From Ficedula albicollis (taxonomy: Eukaryota; Chordata; Aves; Passeriformes; Muscicapidae): 64,000 nucleotides of DNA. The position numbers were made by a program, and so were the translations under genes. This document shows positions 11,669 through 24,600 of this stretch, one piece after another. The stretch covers positions 25,745,036-25,809,035 of the forward strand of contig NC_021678.1 in NCBI RefSeq assembly GCF_000247815.1, in the 5' to 3' direction. Under the pieces are notes generated by a model. It was not told the origin of the DNA, did not search any database, and saw only the letters and a program-made list of their open reading frames with translations. Positions within the stretch are counted from its first letter, which is position 1. Each line of letters opens with the position of its first letter.

Positions 11669-14589
11669 CTGGTTATTTCTAGCTTTTACTGACTGAAAAG
11701 AATCTGTTTTTATGTATTGGTATTTTTATGTATTGGCCTATGCTTGGTTGGGGGTTACTGTAATGTTAATAAATATCCTTCTTATGTTAATAAGTATCTT
11801 TCTATATGTTTCTGTATACTTGTATTTGGCCCTATCTCTGTTAAAAAACTCTTGATCTCAAGTAAATTTTATTTTCAGAAGATTGGTAACTTTCTGAAGT
11901 AATTATGATAGAAAGAAATATTTTTCTTTTAAGCCAATCTTTCTTTCTTAGTGTAATTCTGCTCTGGCCTTTGTTGCTAGCAGCATTATCCTGTTTGGTC
12001 CTGCCAAATAATTTATCAGAGGGCTAAAAAAAGAAAATTAAATTCAGTTTACATGGAATCACATCCCTCCATGAACTTCAGTGGTTTTGAGGTTATCGTG
12101 AACTAATTGCAATCAGACTAATAAATCTTGTAAACACAGTATGTGTCTCAGAGAAACCAAACAGCTGCTCCTGAAGTCAGCTCACTGTGTCAGGATGGGT
12201 ATTCTGGTCACATTGACTTTCTTTGTGGATTAGCCTTCCTGTTACCTGCATTCTTCTAAGGAATGATGAGAATATCATTCTTATTTGCCATCTGTGGCAC
12301 TGGGCAGTATCTCCACGGGAATAGAACTGGATAGCATCACTGGAGGAGCTGTTTCCTTGTCACCAGTCTTACAGAGCTTCATGCTTGTAGGTCTTGCCAC
12401 CCAAACTCTTGCAACCTCCTGCGGTGAGGAGATGTCCCAAGGACTTCTTCCTACGGGGGCAGGGGTGTGTGACAGGGGTCAGAGAATGTGGTACCCGCAG
12501 GCACAGAGGCACTGCCCCAGGAAATAGAGGGGGAATGTGCAGACCTGAGAGAGTAAACATCCTAAAGGTGCATGTTTGCTACAGTACAGTCTCCTGCATT
12601 CCCTAGATCTTCCTGTTAGAGGGACAGCTTTTCTGCCATCCCAGAGGTGAGCAGGAGGCAGCAAAGCAAAGGCTGCTTCCCTCAGCCTCAGTGTCTTCCT
12701 ATGGCTTGGGGTGCCCCTGCACATGACCCATCCTTTTTCAAAGACTGCATTTTACATCTGTTATAGCTTTGTGTTTGGATATTTCTAAAAAATCTTTTAG
12801 CAGGTGGAAGAATGAGGATTTGTACCATAATGCCTTGCAAGAACTGACTGTACCTTCAAAGGCAGCAGCAGCTCTGATCATCCTGGTACGCAAACCAACT
12901 TCTGCTTGTAAAACTCTCCTCCCTGGAGAAAAGGCTTTTGTTGAAATGCAAGGACTCCCTCCAGGGATGTGCGGCTCTCTTCTTCCAAGGCAGGGAAATA
13001 ATTAACTGCCATGATCTCTCAGCCATGCTGTGCTTCTCACAGCTCTTCGAAGGAGCTCGTTAGATGCACATAACTTTACAGTGCTCGTTCCATGTTAAAC
13101 CCCTTTTCAATTGCTAAATCCACCTTTGCAAGGAGTGAGTCAGTCACATGGAGTAGGTGTGGCTTCCTGGTTTCATTAATTTAGATAATTGCAGCACTTC
13201 TTGAATAGCATCAATCTTTTCTCTGTCTTATGAAATAAGTCACTGGTTTATAAATTTGATTGCTGGGGCTGCTTGATGACCAGTTTTTAAAAATTCTCTT
13301 CTTTCCCTCATGAATGTTGACTCTGTCTTAATGCCCATTCAGCCAATCAAATCCAGTTTCTATTATAATGACCTTTTGGAGATGTGATGAAGTTTGAATG
13401 GCAAGGGCTGGAAAAGAATTATGGTATTTCCCAACTTTACCCTGTGATTCCTTCTCCAAAGCCCTCATTACTGAAGCGCTGGACAGATTTTGATTGTATA
13501 AGGAGGGAAGATGCAATTAGTAAAAGTAAATAAATAATTACTGAGGGAAATGGATGTTAGGCTGGTTAAAAATGGTAAAAAGAGAATGTTGTGGTCTGAT
13601 TTGGAAGAAGGAGATTTGGTATATCAAAGACTCAGTGCATTTAGATCAGGTTTATGGATTATCAATAACCACCTCTGCTTTCATACAGGAACACCTTTGC
13701 ACCTTCGTTCCTTTAATGACTTCATCAGTCCTCAGAGTTCACTGGCATGCAGAGTTTTGATAGATTTTTTTCTTTTTTTCCCCAATACTGATGAAATCCT
13801 GAAATACTATACTTAACCAAAGTTTTTAGATGTGTAAATTAGAATTCTGAAAGGTAAATAGAACCAACAGTTAAAATGTAGCTGTTGAAGTCAAAGGATT
13901 TGTGCATGCACAACTCAAATGTGCTTGTATTTGTGTAATATCAATTTAGAAGGAAAGTATTACCTTATATGAAGCTTCTTTAATATGTTTGTGCCTTGAA
14001 ACTCCAGATCTCTGCACAAACATGTTCATTCTAACAAGTTTATAATTTTTCACTGCCAGTGTTAATTTTTAAATTTTTTCTTAGTCTTTTTGTATAGCTT
14101 GCAAATCTCCTTTTTGTCATTTAGCACATTTTCAGAGATATGCCTACATTATCTGTGTGTTGTAATCAGGCAAATCTCTTACATAAATATAATTCCTTAG
14201 CTTATTCTGAGATATTTTAAAATAGTCCCACTACTATTACTACTACTACTAAAGACAATAGATATATGGAGCACTGGAGCTCAGTGAGGTATACCTTCCA
14301 GTCACATGGTTATTTTACCTTTTTTCGAGTTATTATGTTATGCTATATCAATGGCCCAGCCATTCCAGAATTCAGCCTTTATTTTGTTCTATTTAAAGGT
14401 GAATCTCACAATATCTTTGAAAACACACAAATGTAATCAGAGGAGCTTTAGTCTAGTAAACCAAGCAACAGACCTAGGAATACCTGATGAATATGATTTG
14501 CTCTTCTTAGAATAAATAAATAACAAGGATTTGGCTGTCAGCTGTCTTTGCTGTGTGTCTAATTTCCAAGCAGGTAGTTTTAGAGGTAA

Positions 14590-15325
14590 GCACAATGTTC
14601 AGAGCTCTGTGGTGGCTCTGTGTGTGCCAGGGCTGGCACTGCCAGGCACGATGAACCAAACTGTGGTGGCTCTGGTGGCTCTNNNNNNNNNNNNNNNNNN
14701 NNNNNNNNNNNNNNNNNNNNATGAACCAAACTGTGGTGGCTCTGGTGGCTCAGTGTGTGCCAGGGCTGGCACTGCGACAGGCACAATGAACCAAACTGTG
14801 GTGGCTCTGGTGGCTCTTTGTGTGTGCCAGGGCTGGCACTGACAGGCACAATGAACCAAACTGTGGTGGCTCTGGTGGCTCTTTGTGTGTGCCAGGGCTG
14901 GCACTGACAGGCACAATGAACCAAACTGTGGTGGCTCTGGTGGCTCTTTGTGTGTGCCAGGGCTGGCACTGACAGGCACAATGAACCAAACTGTGGTGGC
15001 TCTGGTGGCTCTTTGTGTGTGCCAGGGCTGGCACTGACAGGCACAATGAACCAAACTGTGGTGGCTCTGGTGGCTCTTTGTGTGTGCCAGGGCTGGCACT
15101 GACAGGCACAATGAACCAAACTGTGGTGGCTCTGGTGGCTCTGGTGGCTCTGGTGGCTCAGTGTGTACCAGGGCTGGCACTGCCAGGCACGGTGAACTTC
15201 AGTACTCACAAGAGGAGGAACAAACCAACAAATCTGCTCAGTGTGTACCAGGGCTGGCACTGCCAGGCACGATGAACCTCAGCGCTCTCAAGAGGAGGAA
15301 CAAACCAACAAATCTGCTTGGGTCC
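14590..15325. repeat. 65-bp minisatellite array
   Basis: A 65-base unit recurs with its ATGAAC word at 14651, 14721, 14786, 14851, 14916, 14981, 15046 and 15111. The units from 14786 to 15110 are identical to one another. Each unit holds 9-base GGTGGCTCT sub-repeats and a short inverted repeat, GCCAGGGCTGGC. After 15111 the GGTGGCTCT sub-unit is expanded, and two longer units of about 80 bases, starting at about 15192 and 15272, carry an AGAGGAGGAACAAACCAACA segment instead. A degenerate unit precedes the array. An assembly gap sits inside it, so true copy number is unknown. Long frames across it come from the repeat, not from a gene. Confidence 0.97.
14683..14720. other. Assembly gap inside the minisatellite (38 N)
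   Basis: The 38 N bases fall between two units of the 65-bp array. The flanking ATGAAC words are 70 bases apart instead of 65, so the gap length does not fit the repeat period. The gap probably marks collapsed repeat copies. Confidence 0.98.
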
Positions 15326-15331
15326 TCCATC

Positions 15332-15754
15332 TGATGCCTTGGGTTTTAGCTTTTAAATTTTTCAGAATCTCTGCTGCTTATTGTGTAACTCTGAAACTTC
15401 ATACTAGATGTTAGTAAGTTCTCTTCACAGGGTGGTTAGACAAAACAATTCCATCCTAGCTAGAGAATCAAGGACAACTGGTGCCCAAAAAGTATAAACA
15501 GAAGGGAAGGGGGGCAAGCCAGGGGGCTGAAACTTCATAACATGGGGCTGTGGTTGGGTAATTGACCCCAATATGTAGATGAACCAGACTTTATAAAAGT
15601 GTAAAAAGTCGTGACGGGGATCCATCTTGGATTTGGTTTGGGTGTAGCCCTGGCCAGGCTCTTGCACTGCCCGAGCTGTATCCTTCCAATAAATACCTAT
15701 TTTATCCCTCTTGCCCTGTCTAGTCTCTGTTCCAGCTCATCCTTCCAGGCATCA
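15332..15754 (+). mobile_element. Solo LTR of an endogenous retrovirus
   Basis: The element starts TGATGCCT and ends AGGCATCA, a perfect 8-base terminal inverted repeat with the canonical TG...CA ends. The four bases CATC occur directly before (15328-15331) and directly after (15755-15758), fitting a target-site duplication. Inside are a TATA box (TATAAAA, 15592-15598) and a polyadenylation signal (AATAAA, 15689-15694), about 95 bases apart. No internal retroviral sequence or second LTR follows, so it is a solo LTR left by recombination. I recognise the sequence as like a passerine ERV LTR family but cannot name the subfamily. Confidence 0.93.
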
Positions 15755-16220
15755 CATCAGCTAGTGCTCAGGACAGGGGTGACTTCACAGATGGAGGCCA
15801 AGGCCCTTTGCAGGCAGTGTGATGGGAGAGCAGGATAATGTAATGTGGCAGATGCTGCATGCAGGGGGATTGGGGTCATTTGGCATGCCCATGCATAATG
15901 CAACATTATGCCATAACTAAGACAGTGGATAGAAGCAGTTGAGAAGGATTAGCTACTGATCCATACATTTTATGTTTCTGTTTATTTAAGATAAAACCTC
16001 ATGCTAGAACGATTTTTTTTTAATTAAGCCTCTTTAAAGCTTTAATTTCCTTTATTTTCTTTGTAGATGTATATTTTTTAATGTGTTTATCTCTGGTTTA
16101 GTAAGAAGATGGATTTCTAGAACATGGCCTGGCTTTAGAAGTTGGCCTATAAAGCAGGACAGAGATGTACAGAACTGAACCATAAGTCCATGACTCATGG
16201 CAGCACTATACCCAAGGGTG
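15755..16220. other. Unique non-coding sequence
   Basis: Single-copy sequence between the solo LTR and a TA repeat, turning AT-rich after 15,960. No coding or RNA feature is visible. Confidence 0.6.

Positions 16221-16252
<32 letters not shown>
16221..16252. repeat. (TA)n microsatellite
   Basis: A TA-dinucleotide run of 32 bases with one G interruption. Confidence 0.93.
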
Positions 16253-19200
16253 GTCCATTTTCAGGGAAGGGTGGAATAGTCTCACTTTTCAAGTATAAGG
16301 AGGTGATTTTGTGTGCTTTCTTTTTAAATAATGAAGCTCCGCATGGAAACTTGTCAGTCCTGCTAAAATATTCTTTTCTCAAAAAAAACACAAAAAAACT
16401 TTCTATCAGTAGATAGCTATGGAAAATAGCTGGAAAATATCACCTGCTCAAATTCTGGGGAGAGAAATGGGGAGATGTGACACTTTTCTGTAGAAGGAAG
16501 TTGTGTACCGAAGGCCAGAGTGGACATGAACTTTTTGGACCTCTGTTAGAAGTCAGCTTTGATAGAGGAGAGAGGGAACAGGCAGAACCATGTTGCCTTC
16601 AATTATTCAAATAATTTATATCACTGGTTACTTCAAATCTTCAAGAAGGTGCTCAGGAACAAAAGGTTGGGGCAACCATCTGTTTGAAAAGTCTGCCAGT
16701 GAAAATGAAACGATCAATTAGTATCAAAGGCAGACATGGTAAGTGGAAAAATTATGAAACCCTGTGAGCAGATCCCTCAGAGTTTAAGGTATGTTTGAAC
16801 CTGAAGTAATTTTTTCTAGCTAAGGAAAAATAATCCTGTTTCTCTCTCTTTGCACTTCTCTTTGTTTCTCTACTTTCTGTGCTGTTTTCTTGCTTCCAGT
16901 GTATTTCCAAGTTAGATAACACAGCTTTATCAGTTTTGTACTTGTTTGGTCCTTTGCAATTCCCAAGGTACTTCAGTGGAGCTGAAGATCTTTGAAGACC
17001 CTCTCTGTAGAGTTCTGAAGAGACTTTTTTCAGCACACTTAGCCTGGAGATTATCTTCTTCCCTTTTTTTGGGAAAAAGATAGGAGAAGAAAAAAAATCC
17101 CAAAAACTGAGTTAGTTCTTGAGAGCTACATCATATCAGTGCAAAGTTCCCAGGGGATCATTCAGTTTCTACTTCCCTATGGCGGGTAGGACCAGAGGCT
17201 GTTCTGCTGAAGCAAAACATAGTAACCCCTGGTTCACGGACCATTTGCCTGTGAGGGAGTTAAAGGTTTGTCTCTATTTTTGTATCTTTTCCTTTCAGAG
17301 GTTGCATAGTTATGGTTAGGCAAATTCACCATCTGGGAAAGAATGCTTCGTGTTACTCAGCTGAAACAAGGCTGAAATATAAACACACAAGGCTTTTCCA
17401 CTGGAAAACCATTCTCAGAACTAAAGATCTGACATGCCATATAAATTTCACCAAGAAGCAGCATTCAGTTGAGGCACATTTCTGAACACAAAACGTGAGA
17501 CTTCTTAATTTTAAAAAATAAATTTAAACCCCATGTCTTTCTAATTCCTTTGTATCTTTCAGTGCCTCCAGTTCAGAAAACAGATCATCATTCATATTTA
17601 TGAGGAGTAATTTGTATAAATTCATAATTATCTTGTGTAAAATTCATTCTCTCAGTGCATAAGTAAAATATTCAAAAGGCAAAATGGAAGTGTCATAATA
17701 AAAGCATTTGTCCCTCATCCCACACCACAGGACCTTGTCTAACCTGGAGTCTTGAGTATAAAGCGACTGATTTTCCTGGAGGTAAAAGTTCAAGGTTAAT
17801 TTGTTTCCAATACAAGCATTTTTCCAGTCATGGATCCTTTCAAAATTAATTTGAAATACAGATATCTCTGTGTTCTTGAGGCTGCTTTTTCTGGGATATG
17901 TGAACTGTGAGTTTGGGTGACCTGAGGAAAGTTTTGAGAATAGGCAAGCAGCAGGTAGACTGCAACTTTTGCAGCTGCTCTTCCCCTTGCCTACCTGTGT
18001 GCTGCCATGCTCTCTGTTTCCAAGCACTACTGCTATTAATAGTGTTTTCCAACAGACTGACTCATTTCCCTACCCTGGTCATTATGGGCAGCCAGTGACC
18101 TTTAGCAGATGAAAGCTTGAGGCAGTGCTGACTGAACCTGCAATCAAAGCAAACTCAGATTATTAATTGCATTAAGTTTTTACCATTGCTTTTAATTGCA
18201 AATTTACTTTTATGTTTGGTTGGTCGGTTTGGTTTGTGGTTTTTTTTTTTTTTTTGTGATTACACCCAATGGCACCAATGAGAGCAATGTGCCATTTTGA
18301 GCTGTTAGCAGCTCTTTTTTTCTCTTTAACTCCTCAGCCGGATCCTAATGAACGCAGGGAAAGGTTTACTGAATTTGTTGGGTTTTTAATTAGTTTTGTC
18401 TCACATCAGTGTAATGCACTTAGGTGGCCATAGCTGGAGTCCTTCAAGGTTTTTCCCAACATTAAAAACTTCTTTATTTTAAAACTGTCCCAATCATAAA
18501 CTTAAGCCTGTATTTCAGGCACTCTCCTTCTAAGTCATTGCATGCAAAGATAACCTGCTTAGTATTTTTCTTCTGAGTTGTGCCTTTTCCCTCAACTGAC
18601 CAAAGTGTCTGTCCTCTGTCAGGACAGTGTCCTGAGAGTCTGACTGTCTGTTTGGGGATTTGACCCTGGTTTGGAGAGCTTCATGTTTGCTTATTCCTCC
18701 TTTGATGGAGTAAGTGTAGCAATGTGACACCTGCAAATCATTTTTAGCACCAGGCAACTTAGGGAAGAAAAAAAAAAGGCATTCATCTCATCTTAATGCA
18801 ATGACTATTTAAAGAGTTACTAATTTCAGTAGTGCAAAACAAGGGACAAATATTTTATAAGTACCTAAATAGCAATTTAGCTCCAAAAGGTTCACTGTGT
18901 GGTTCAGCCATTCAAAAAGATAACAGGATATTTATATCACTGTCTGTTTTCCCCTGCACTGTCTCCAAAGAACAGGCTCTTTATATGGAGACAAACCTAT
19001 TTTCTATATATACCTATTTTTTCTGAGATTCCATTCAAATCACAATTCCCCTTCTATGCTCAGGGAGATGCATAATAGTGATCACGATTTACTGGATTAA
19101 AAATATCAATTGTCTCACTTCCCTAACAGGATAATGGTTACCAGTTTGTATATGCTGCTGCTGTCCCTTGTGTGTTGACAGATAGCAAAGAAAAGCCTTT

Positions 19201-19410
19201 ACTGAATGCAAATGAAAGCCTGAGGACTGATGCTGTGGTTAAGTGGACTATAAATGGATAACTACCCTCAGTAAATGGAGGGCTGTATCTATACTCCCTT
19301 GGTGGGGCTTAGAGCTCCTGTAGCTGGGCAGGAAGTTTTCAGATGAAAATGCAGTAAGAAAATGTTGGTTAATTAAATCTATCAGCAAATCTGAGTATGT
19401 TTTGATAACC
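16253..19410. other. Unique non-coding sequence
   Basis: Single-copy sequence with a T run at about 18240-18255. A 127-codon minus-strand frame at 17644-18027 has no recognisable family and overlaps frames on both strands. The inverted words TTTTTGGGA and TCCCAAAAA near 17.07-17.10 kb could form a weak hairpin. No gene is assigned. Confidence 0.55.
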
Positions 19411-19524
19411 TTTGTCTGGAAATGTTTCTCTCTGCTCCAGGATGGGAAGGGTATTTTGAAAAGGGATTTTGTCTGGAAATGTTTCTCTCTGCTCCAGGAC
19501 GGGAAGGGTATTTTGAAAAGGGAT
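19411..19524. repeat. Two-copy tandem duplication (57-bp unit)
   Basis: Copies at 19411-19467 and 19468-19524 abut directly and differ at one base (GATGGG versus GACGGG). The near identity suggests a recent duplication. Confidence 0.95.
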
Positions 19525-21557
19525 ACAGCTCAGTAGAAACACACCAGTGATTTTTCTCACAGCTTTGTGGGAGCATCAGATTTTACTTCCTACTATGCCA
19601 CCATGCCACATTTCTCACACTTTTGGCCATTCCAGGCCTATTCTACTGCAAATGTTCTCACTCTCTGAACAAATACATAGTCAATGGAGGAGAGAAAATA
19701 GCTGCAGTGATTGGGCACACCTCTATGTCTTCATATGAAAGACAAAACCACCAACAATAAAATCTCTTAGAAGGAGGCATTCAGAAACCCCAGCTTTAGT
19801 CATGTGATGAAAATGCATTTTTCCCGAAGGTTGAGAGGTACCTTCAGAACCATATTCAGAGTAGGAGGCTGAGTTTGCTGAATCTCCTGTCTGCTGTGAT
19901 GCCTCTATCCCCAGGGACTAAAGGCAGCTTTGATTAACTTGCTCATTTAAGTTCCTAAGGTCGTATGGATTCCATCTTTTTACACAGCTGACACTCTGGA
20001 AGAGCAGCAGGCTCAGAAGTCCAGACAGAATTCAATACTAACATTCTTGTTTAAAGAGATAAACACATTGATGTCAGTGGGAGCAGGGCACATAGATATC
20101 ATTGCATCTTCAAATTTGCTGGGTAGCACTGACATCAAAGGAAATTACAACCTCCTTAGATTTTTGTTAATCTATGAACTGTCTTCATCACGTGAATATA
20201 AATCCATTGTGGAGATATATATTCCTTATTGTTTCTTTTCTCATTTAGGCTGCCCATTTTGCCTGCCAGGTATCTGTTAGGTGTTGCTGTAGCCTGCTAA
20301 CCCCCATCTTTATCAGCACTCTGTTTGTGTTTAGTCTGGCCCTCCTCATGGCTCTCCTGGGCTAATGACAATTTGGGAGTCCACGAGCCAGCAGGACTCC
20401 TCCTGCTCACAGAGTCTCCTGCACATCTGCTGCCAGTGCACCTGCAACTGCCCATTGCTGATGCACAAGCAGAGAAAAGATGTTTGGGTTATGAGCCCAG
20501 GCATTGCCCCCCACCCCCTACATTAATTTAGATGTGGTTGTGCTGAAGGCCCTGAAGCTGTGCTGACAATCCTCATTGACTGAAATATTTAATTTGAATG
20601 CTTGGTGTTGCTGTTTTTCAGGGATGGTGGTGATGTCACTCCCCAAGTTAGGTAGATAAATTCCAGCCATCTCTCCAGAAATACTAAATTCTGAAACAAA
20701 CTGGGCCACTCATTATTTACAAGAAGAAAGGGAAGTGTGGAGACTCCAATTTTCTTACATTTGCCAGCAATGAGAATCTCAGTGGAGACAGAGAAGATTT
20801 CCCTACCAAATACAACTGTTGCTAATGGAAGGTGAGGAATGAATTTTGTAAAACAAGAGAAGACCGGTACTTTTAAAACAATATTTTGATCTTGAGTGAA
20901 TAGAGATTTGAGGAAAAATAATCCTGTGAAATAGAACTTTCACCCAAGAAAACTTGAAAAGTTTTTATTTTTTAAAAAAGGGATATAGCATTTTTGTGTC
21001 GACTTTATGTTCGCGTGCATAGAAATATAAACTTAATTTTTTAATGCATTTTACACAGTGAAATTGTTTTATGTAACATGAAAAAACATTTTGTAAACTG
21101 TAAAAATAAAATGTTATTACTTTTTTTTAAAGTGCTACTATAAAAATAATTCTAAAATTTTCTTTTCAAGAGGAAAGTTGAATGGTTTTTATTATTTAAA
21201 AAGTAATGGAACTTTCTGTCTTCTACTCTAAGTTGTAGCTACTTATCTAAACAAGATGAATAATATGTCCAAGGTAAGAATAGAAACTATTGGGTAATGT
21301 AGAATTTGTGTTAAGGTAAGTTGAATTTTAGTTTGTAACCTCTCTAATCAGAAAGCTATTTCACAGAGTATGTACTAAGACATTTGTCTGCTGGCAAAAA
21401 GTTGCCTTATATTTTACTCTTCTGTTTCAGACTGGTTCAACCCAAAATTATGTAGGTACAAACACAGGAGATATGAGACAGCCCAAATCCCAGGTTCAAA
21501 CTTTGCAGACAGCTTAGAAACTACAGACCTTGGACTAAGAATTCAGAATGCTGGAAA
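19525..21557. other. Unique non-coding sequence
   Basis: Single-copy sequence, strongly AT-rich from 20,870 to 21,360. Frames are short and unrelated to known proteins. Nothing else stands out. Confidence 0.6.
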
Positions 21558-21689
21558 TGTGGTTATTTCAGAAAAACTCATTCCTAATTTTTTATGTCCT
21601 CTTTACTCAGAATTCTGTCTCTTTGTGGTTATTTCAGAAAAACTCATTCCTAATTGTTTATGTCCTCTTTACTCAGAATTCTGTCTCTT
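21558..21689. repeat. Two-copy tandem duplication (66-bp unit)
   Basis: Copies at 21558-21623 and 21624-21689 abut directly and differ at one base (AATTTTTTA versus AATTGTTTA). Confidence 0.95.
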
Positions 21690-24600
21690 CTCTTAATCCT
21701 TTTGGTGCTCAGAGTTGAGAATCTCAGAGCCAAATTGCTAATTTGGTTAAAACTTCCTGTTAAGGTGGCTGTTAATTTTAACTGCTAGGTGCAACCATAA
21801 ATCACTGGGACAAAATCAGACTGCATCAGCATCTATCATTAGTTCTACTACATTAGAGAATTAGCAAACTCCCCTCCCTCAGGCAGATCAATCACACTGT
21901 TAGCAGGTTCCCATGGCACCACCCCACAGCAGCCCGTTAAATCCTGCACAAAATATCACCAGCCCTCCCCGACCTTCATACTTCTGCCCAAATGTTTAGC
22001 ACACCAAAATCTCTGGAACACTCTGTGCAGAGCAGAGGGGGGCACCCCAGCACCTGGCTGCTCTGCAATTGTCCAGGCAATCAGCACTGGCTCCTTTCCC
22101 TGCAGGGGAATGGGCTCGGGGAAAGAGGGAGCTTGTCTCTCCTCCTGGGCAATCAGCACTGCTGCAGGCATCCTGGGCAGAGGGCAAGTGGATCTGAGGC
22201 TGTCCTAACCATTCCCATTCTCAAAACATTTGTGAGATTGTGGCCATATCACAGCTGGCCATTTAGGGAATAGGCAATAAGCTGAAACATTGCCCATGTA
22301 GATGGCAGATGGGACTGGTGAATATCACCAAGGCCTCCCAATCAATGTTTATACATCTTATTGATGCTAGAGCTAAAGCTGATACACCTTGAGGAAAGGC
22401 TGTTTCTGATAACATTAGGGGAGCAATATGGAAGGAGCAAGATATTTTCTCATTAAACAAAATACCAAAAAAGAATGAATACATTTTCTAAGCTTCAGAA
22501 TTAGTGAGAGTTGATCAGTCTCTTGACAAAGTTAAAGGATTATAGAAAATGCTCAGATACCCATAGGTAGCCATCAAGATAGAGAGACAAAGAAGGGAGG
22601 ATTTAATGGATGGCATATCCATTTATCAACAAGAAGAGAGGCTTTCCAAAGTCCTGCATCCTCAGCCTGTATGGACCGGTGCTGATGGGAGGATGAGAAT
22701 AATTAAAAGCAATTACTTTGTGCAACATGAAGGTGTCAATGCATGCTTACATGGTATGAAAGTACATTTATATCAGCTGGGGCTTGGACTCTGTGCCTGT
22801 CACACCAGTGCTCACAGGGCTTACCCCAAAAGGTGGTGCCTTTGGACCCTCTGTTTTGACACAGCTGAACCATCCAACTGATTCACAGCTTAAGGTGGCA
22901 AAGCACTGCAGTTGTCCTTCCATCTTGCTGGTTTTTGCTCCCCTTCATCTTCTGCCTGACCATCTGGTATGCAATCTCTCTCCAAGGACTGAGTCACAAC
23001 TGGGCTGCAGCTGCCACCTTTGGACTTCTGCAACCTGCTTGATTTGGGATCAAACTGGCAAAGAAAGTTATTAAGTTAATCACTCCTCTGTTTTCACTGG
23101 AAGGCAAAGTGCAACAGTTCACCCCACTGGAAGGTGGAAAACCACTGCAGACTCAGTCAAATAAACATTCATGTCCATGAGCTAATATCACCTGGGGTTC
23201 CTCAGGCCTGGTGGTGGGTGGTTTGCTTGGCTTTTGCAGGAAAGGATGAAAGGCATATGCTCTGCTCCTCCAAGGACAGAAAAGATGATTTTTTCATAGG
23301 CCTGGGAGCAATTTTTGTTTTACTTTCAGACTGATCCAGCTGAGTTCTGCAGAAGCAATTCCTCCTTGCCTCCCATCCAAAGGCTGGAGCTCAGAGCTGA
23401 TGGCTGCTTTAGCTGCAACTTGCAGCTTTGCCTTCAGCAAATATAGTTCAAGTTCAAAATGTATTTGCTCCTCTGTAGTCTGCTGGAATGGCAATACTCC
23501 AACCCAGAAAGTTGTCTGCCCCTTTAGAGAAAGTGTAATGCTGAATGAAATGAGTTTTAAATGGGAGAAAGGTGGTGTTGGAGTATCTCCCTTTGTACAC
23601 CCACTATGGGTTTGGCATCTCCATGACTTGGTGATTATGAGCATCTGGACATGCTATGCTGAGGTTATATAAAACTAGATCTGAAATTGAAGAAACTCTG
23701 TGCATGCATATTTTCTCCTAGCAGCTGAATGTTGTTTCCAGGAAAAATAGTATGAAGTTTGGAAAAAATTTGACATGGAAGAAAGTGGGTACATCTCTTA
23801 CATTAACAGTCCAGATGTCTTGTCAATTAATATTGCTGCAATTAAATTCACAGCAGATGGACCTTGGGTCTCAGAAAATGCAACAGTTCTTGAAGTTTTG
23901 GCACTTCAGTTTTATTTGAGCAAATGGAGGCTCAAACGATGTGAACCATCTCTGAGTTTTAAAAAGTAGCTTTATTTTTAAAAATGAAAGGTAAATTACT
24001 TCAGATGGCAAACTGCATTAGGAGAGCTAAATAAGGAAAAAATATTGTTACAGTGACAGTAATATTAGCTGCCACTAACAAAAATCAGTCAATAAAAGCA
24101 CTTTGGAAAGTTAAAAAGCCAAATGAATGAAAAAGCCTCTTCCCAAATTCAATATTTTGTTGTATAAAATATTAGCACTCGGACTGAAATCACCACCTGA
24201 GTATAGTATTTTTTCTGTTTTATCAGCAATTTCTCTCTTCCCCCTAGTAAATTTGTTTATTTTCCAAAACTGCAGTGTATTGCCAGCACTTTCCAACACA
24301 CACACGTAAGATAATGCACTTTTCATCCACCCTAAGCTTCTCATTCCACAGACTATTGATTTAACCATGCTGCTGTAAAGACAAACAATCACATTCTCTT
24401 TCTGTGGCTAGAGTGCCCAAAATTTCTCTTGCTTGATGAAATCTGCCTCATTATAAGAGGGCATTGGGAGCTGTGTTTGCACATGGCCAAGCAGTGAGAG
24501 GCACTTGCCCACCATCCTGCTGAGTCACAGTCAGTCTGTGCTCTGACACAGGCTTAGCCTAAGTTGTGGAGTCTGTCTGAAGTAGGAAATGCCAATCTTT

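Larger units (their letters stand above)
9863..14589. other. Unique non-coding sequence
   Basis: Single-copy sequence. Small simple repeats lie at 11646-11668 (CT), 14230-14251 (ACT) and 11764-11804 (a 21-base unit in two imperfect copies). A moderately GC-rich patch at 12400-12720 has overlapping frames of up to 81 codons on both strands and is not a CpG island. No gene is recognisable. Confidence 0.55.

Noticed and set aside
14590..15325. CRISPR-like regular repeats
   Set aside because: Units are 65 bases and contiguous with no unique spacers, in a vertebrate context. It is a minisatellite.
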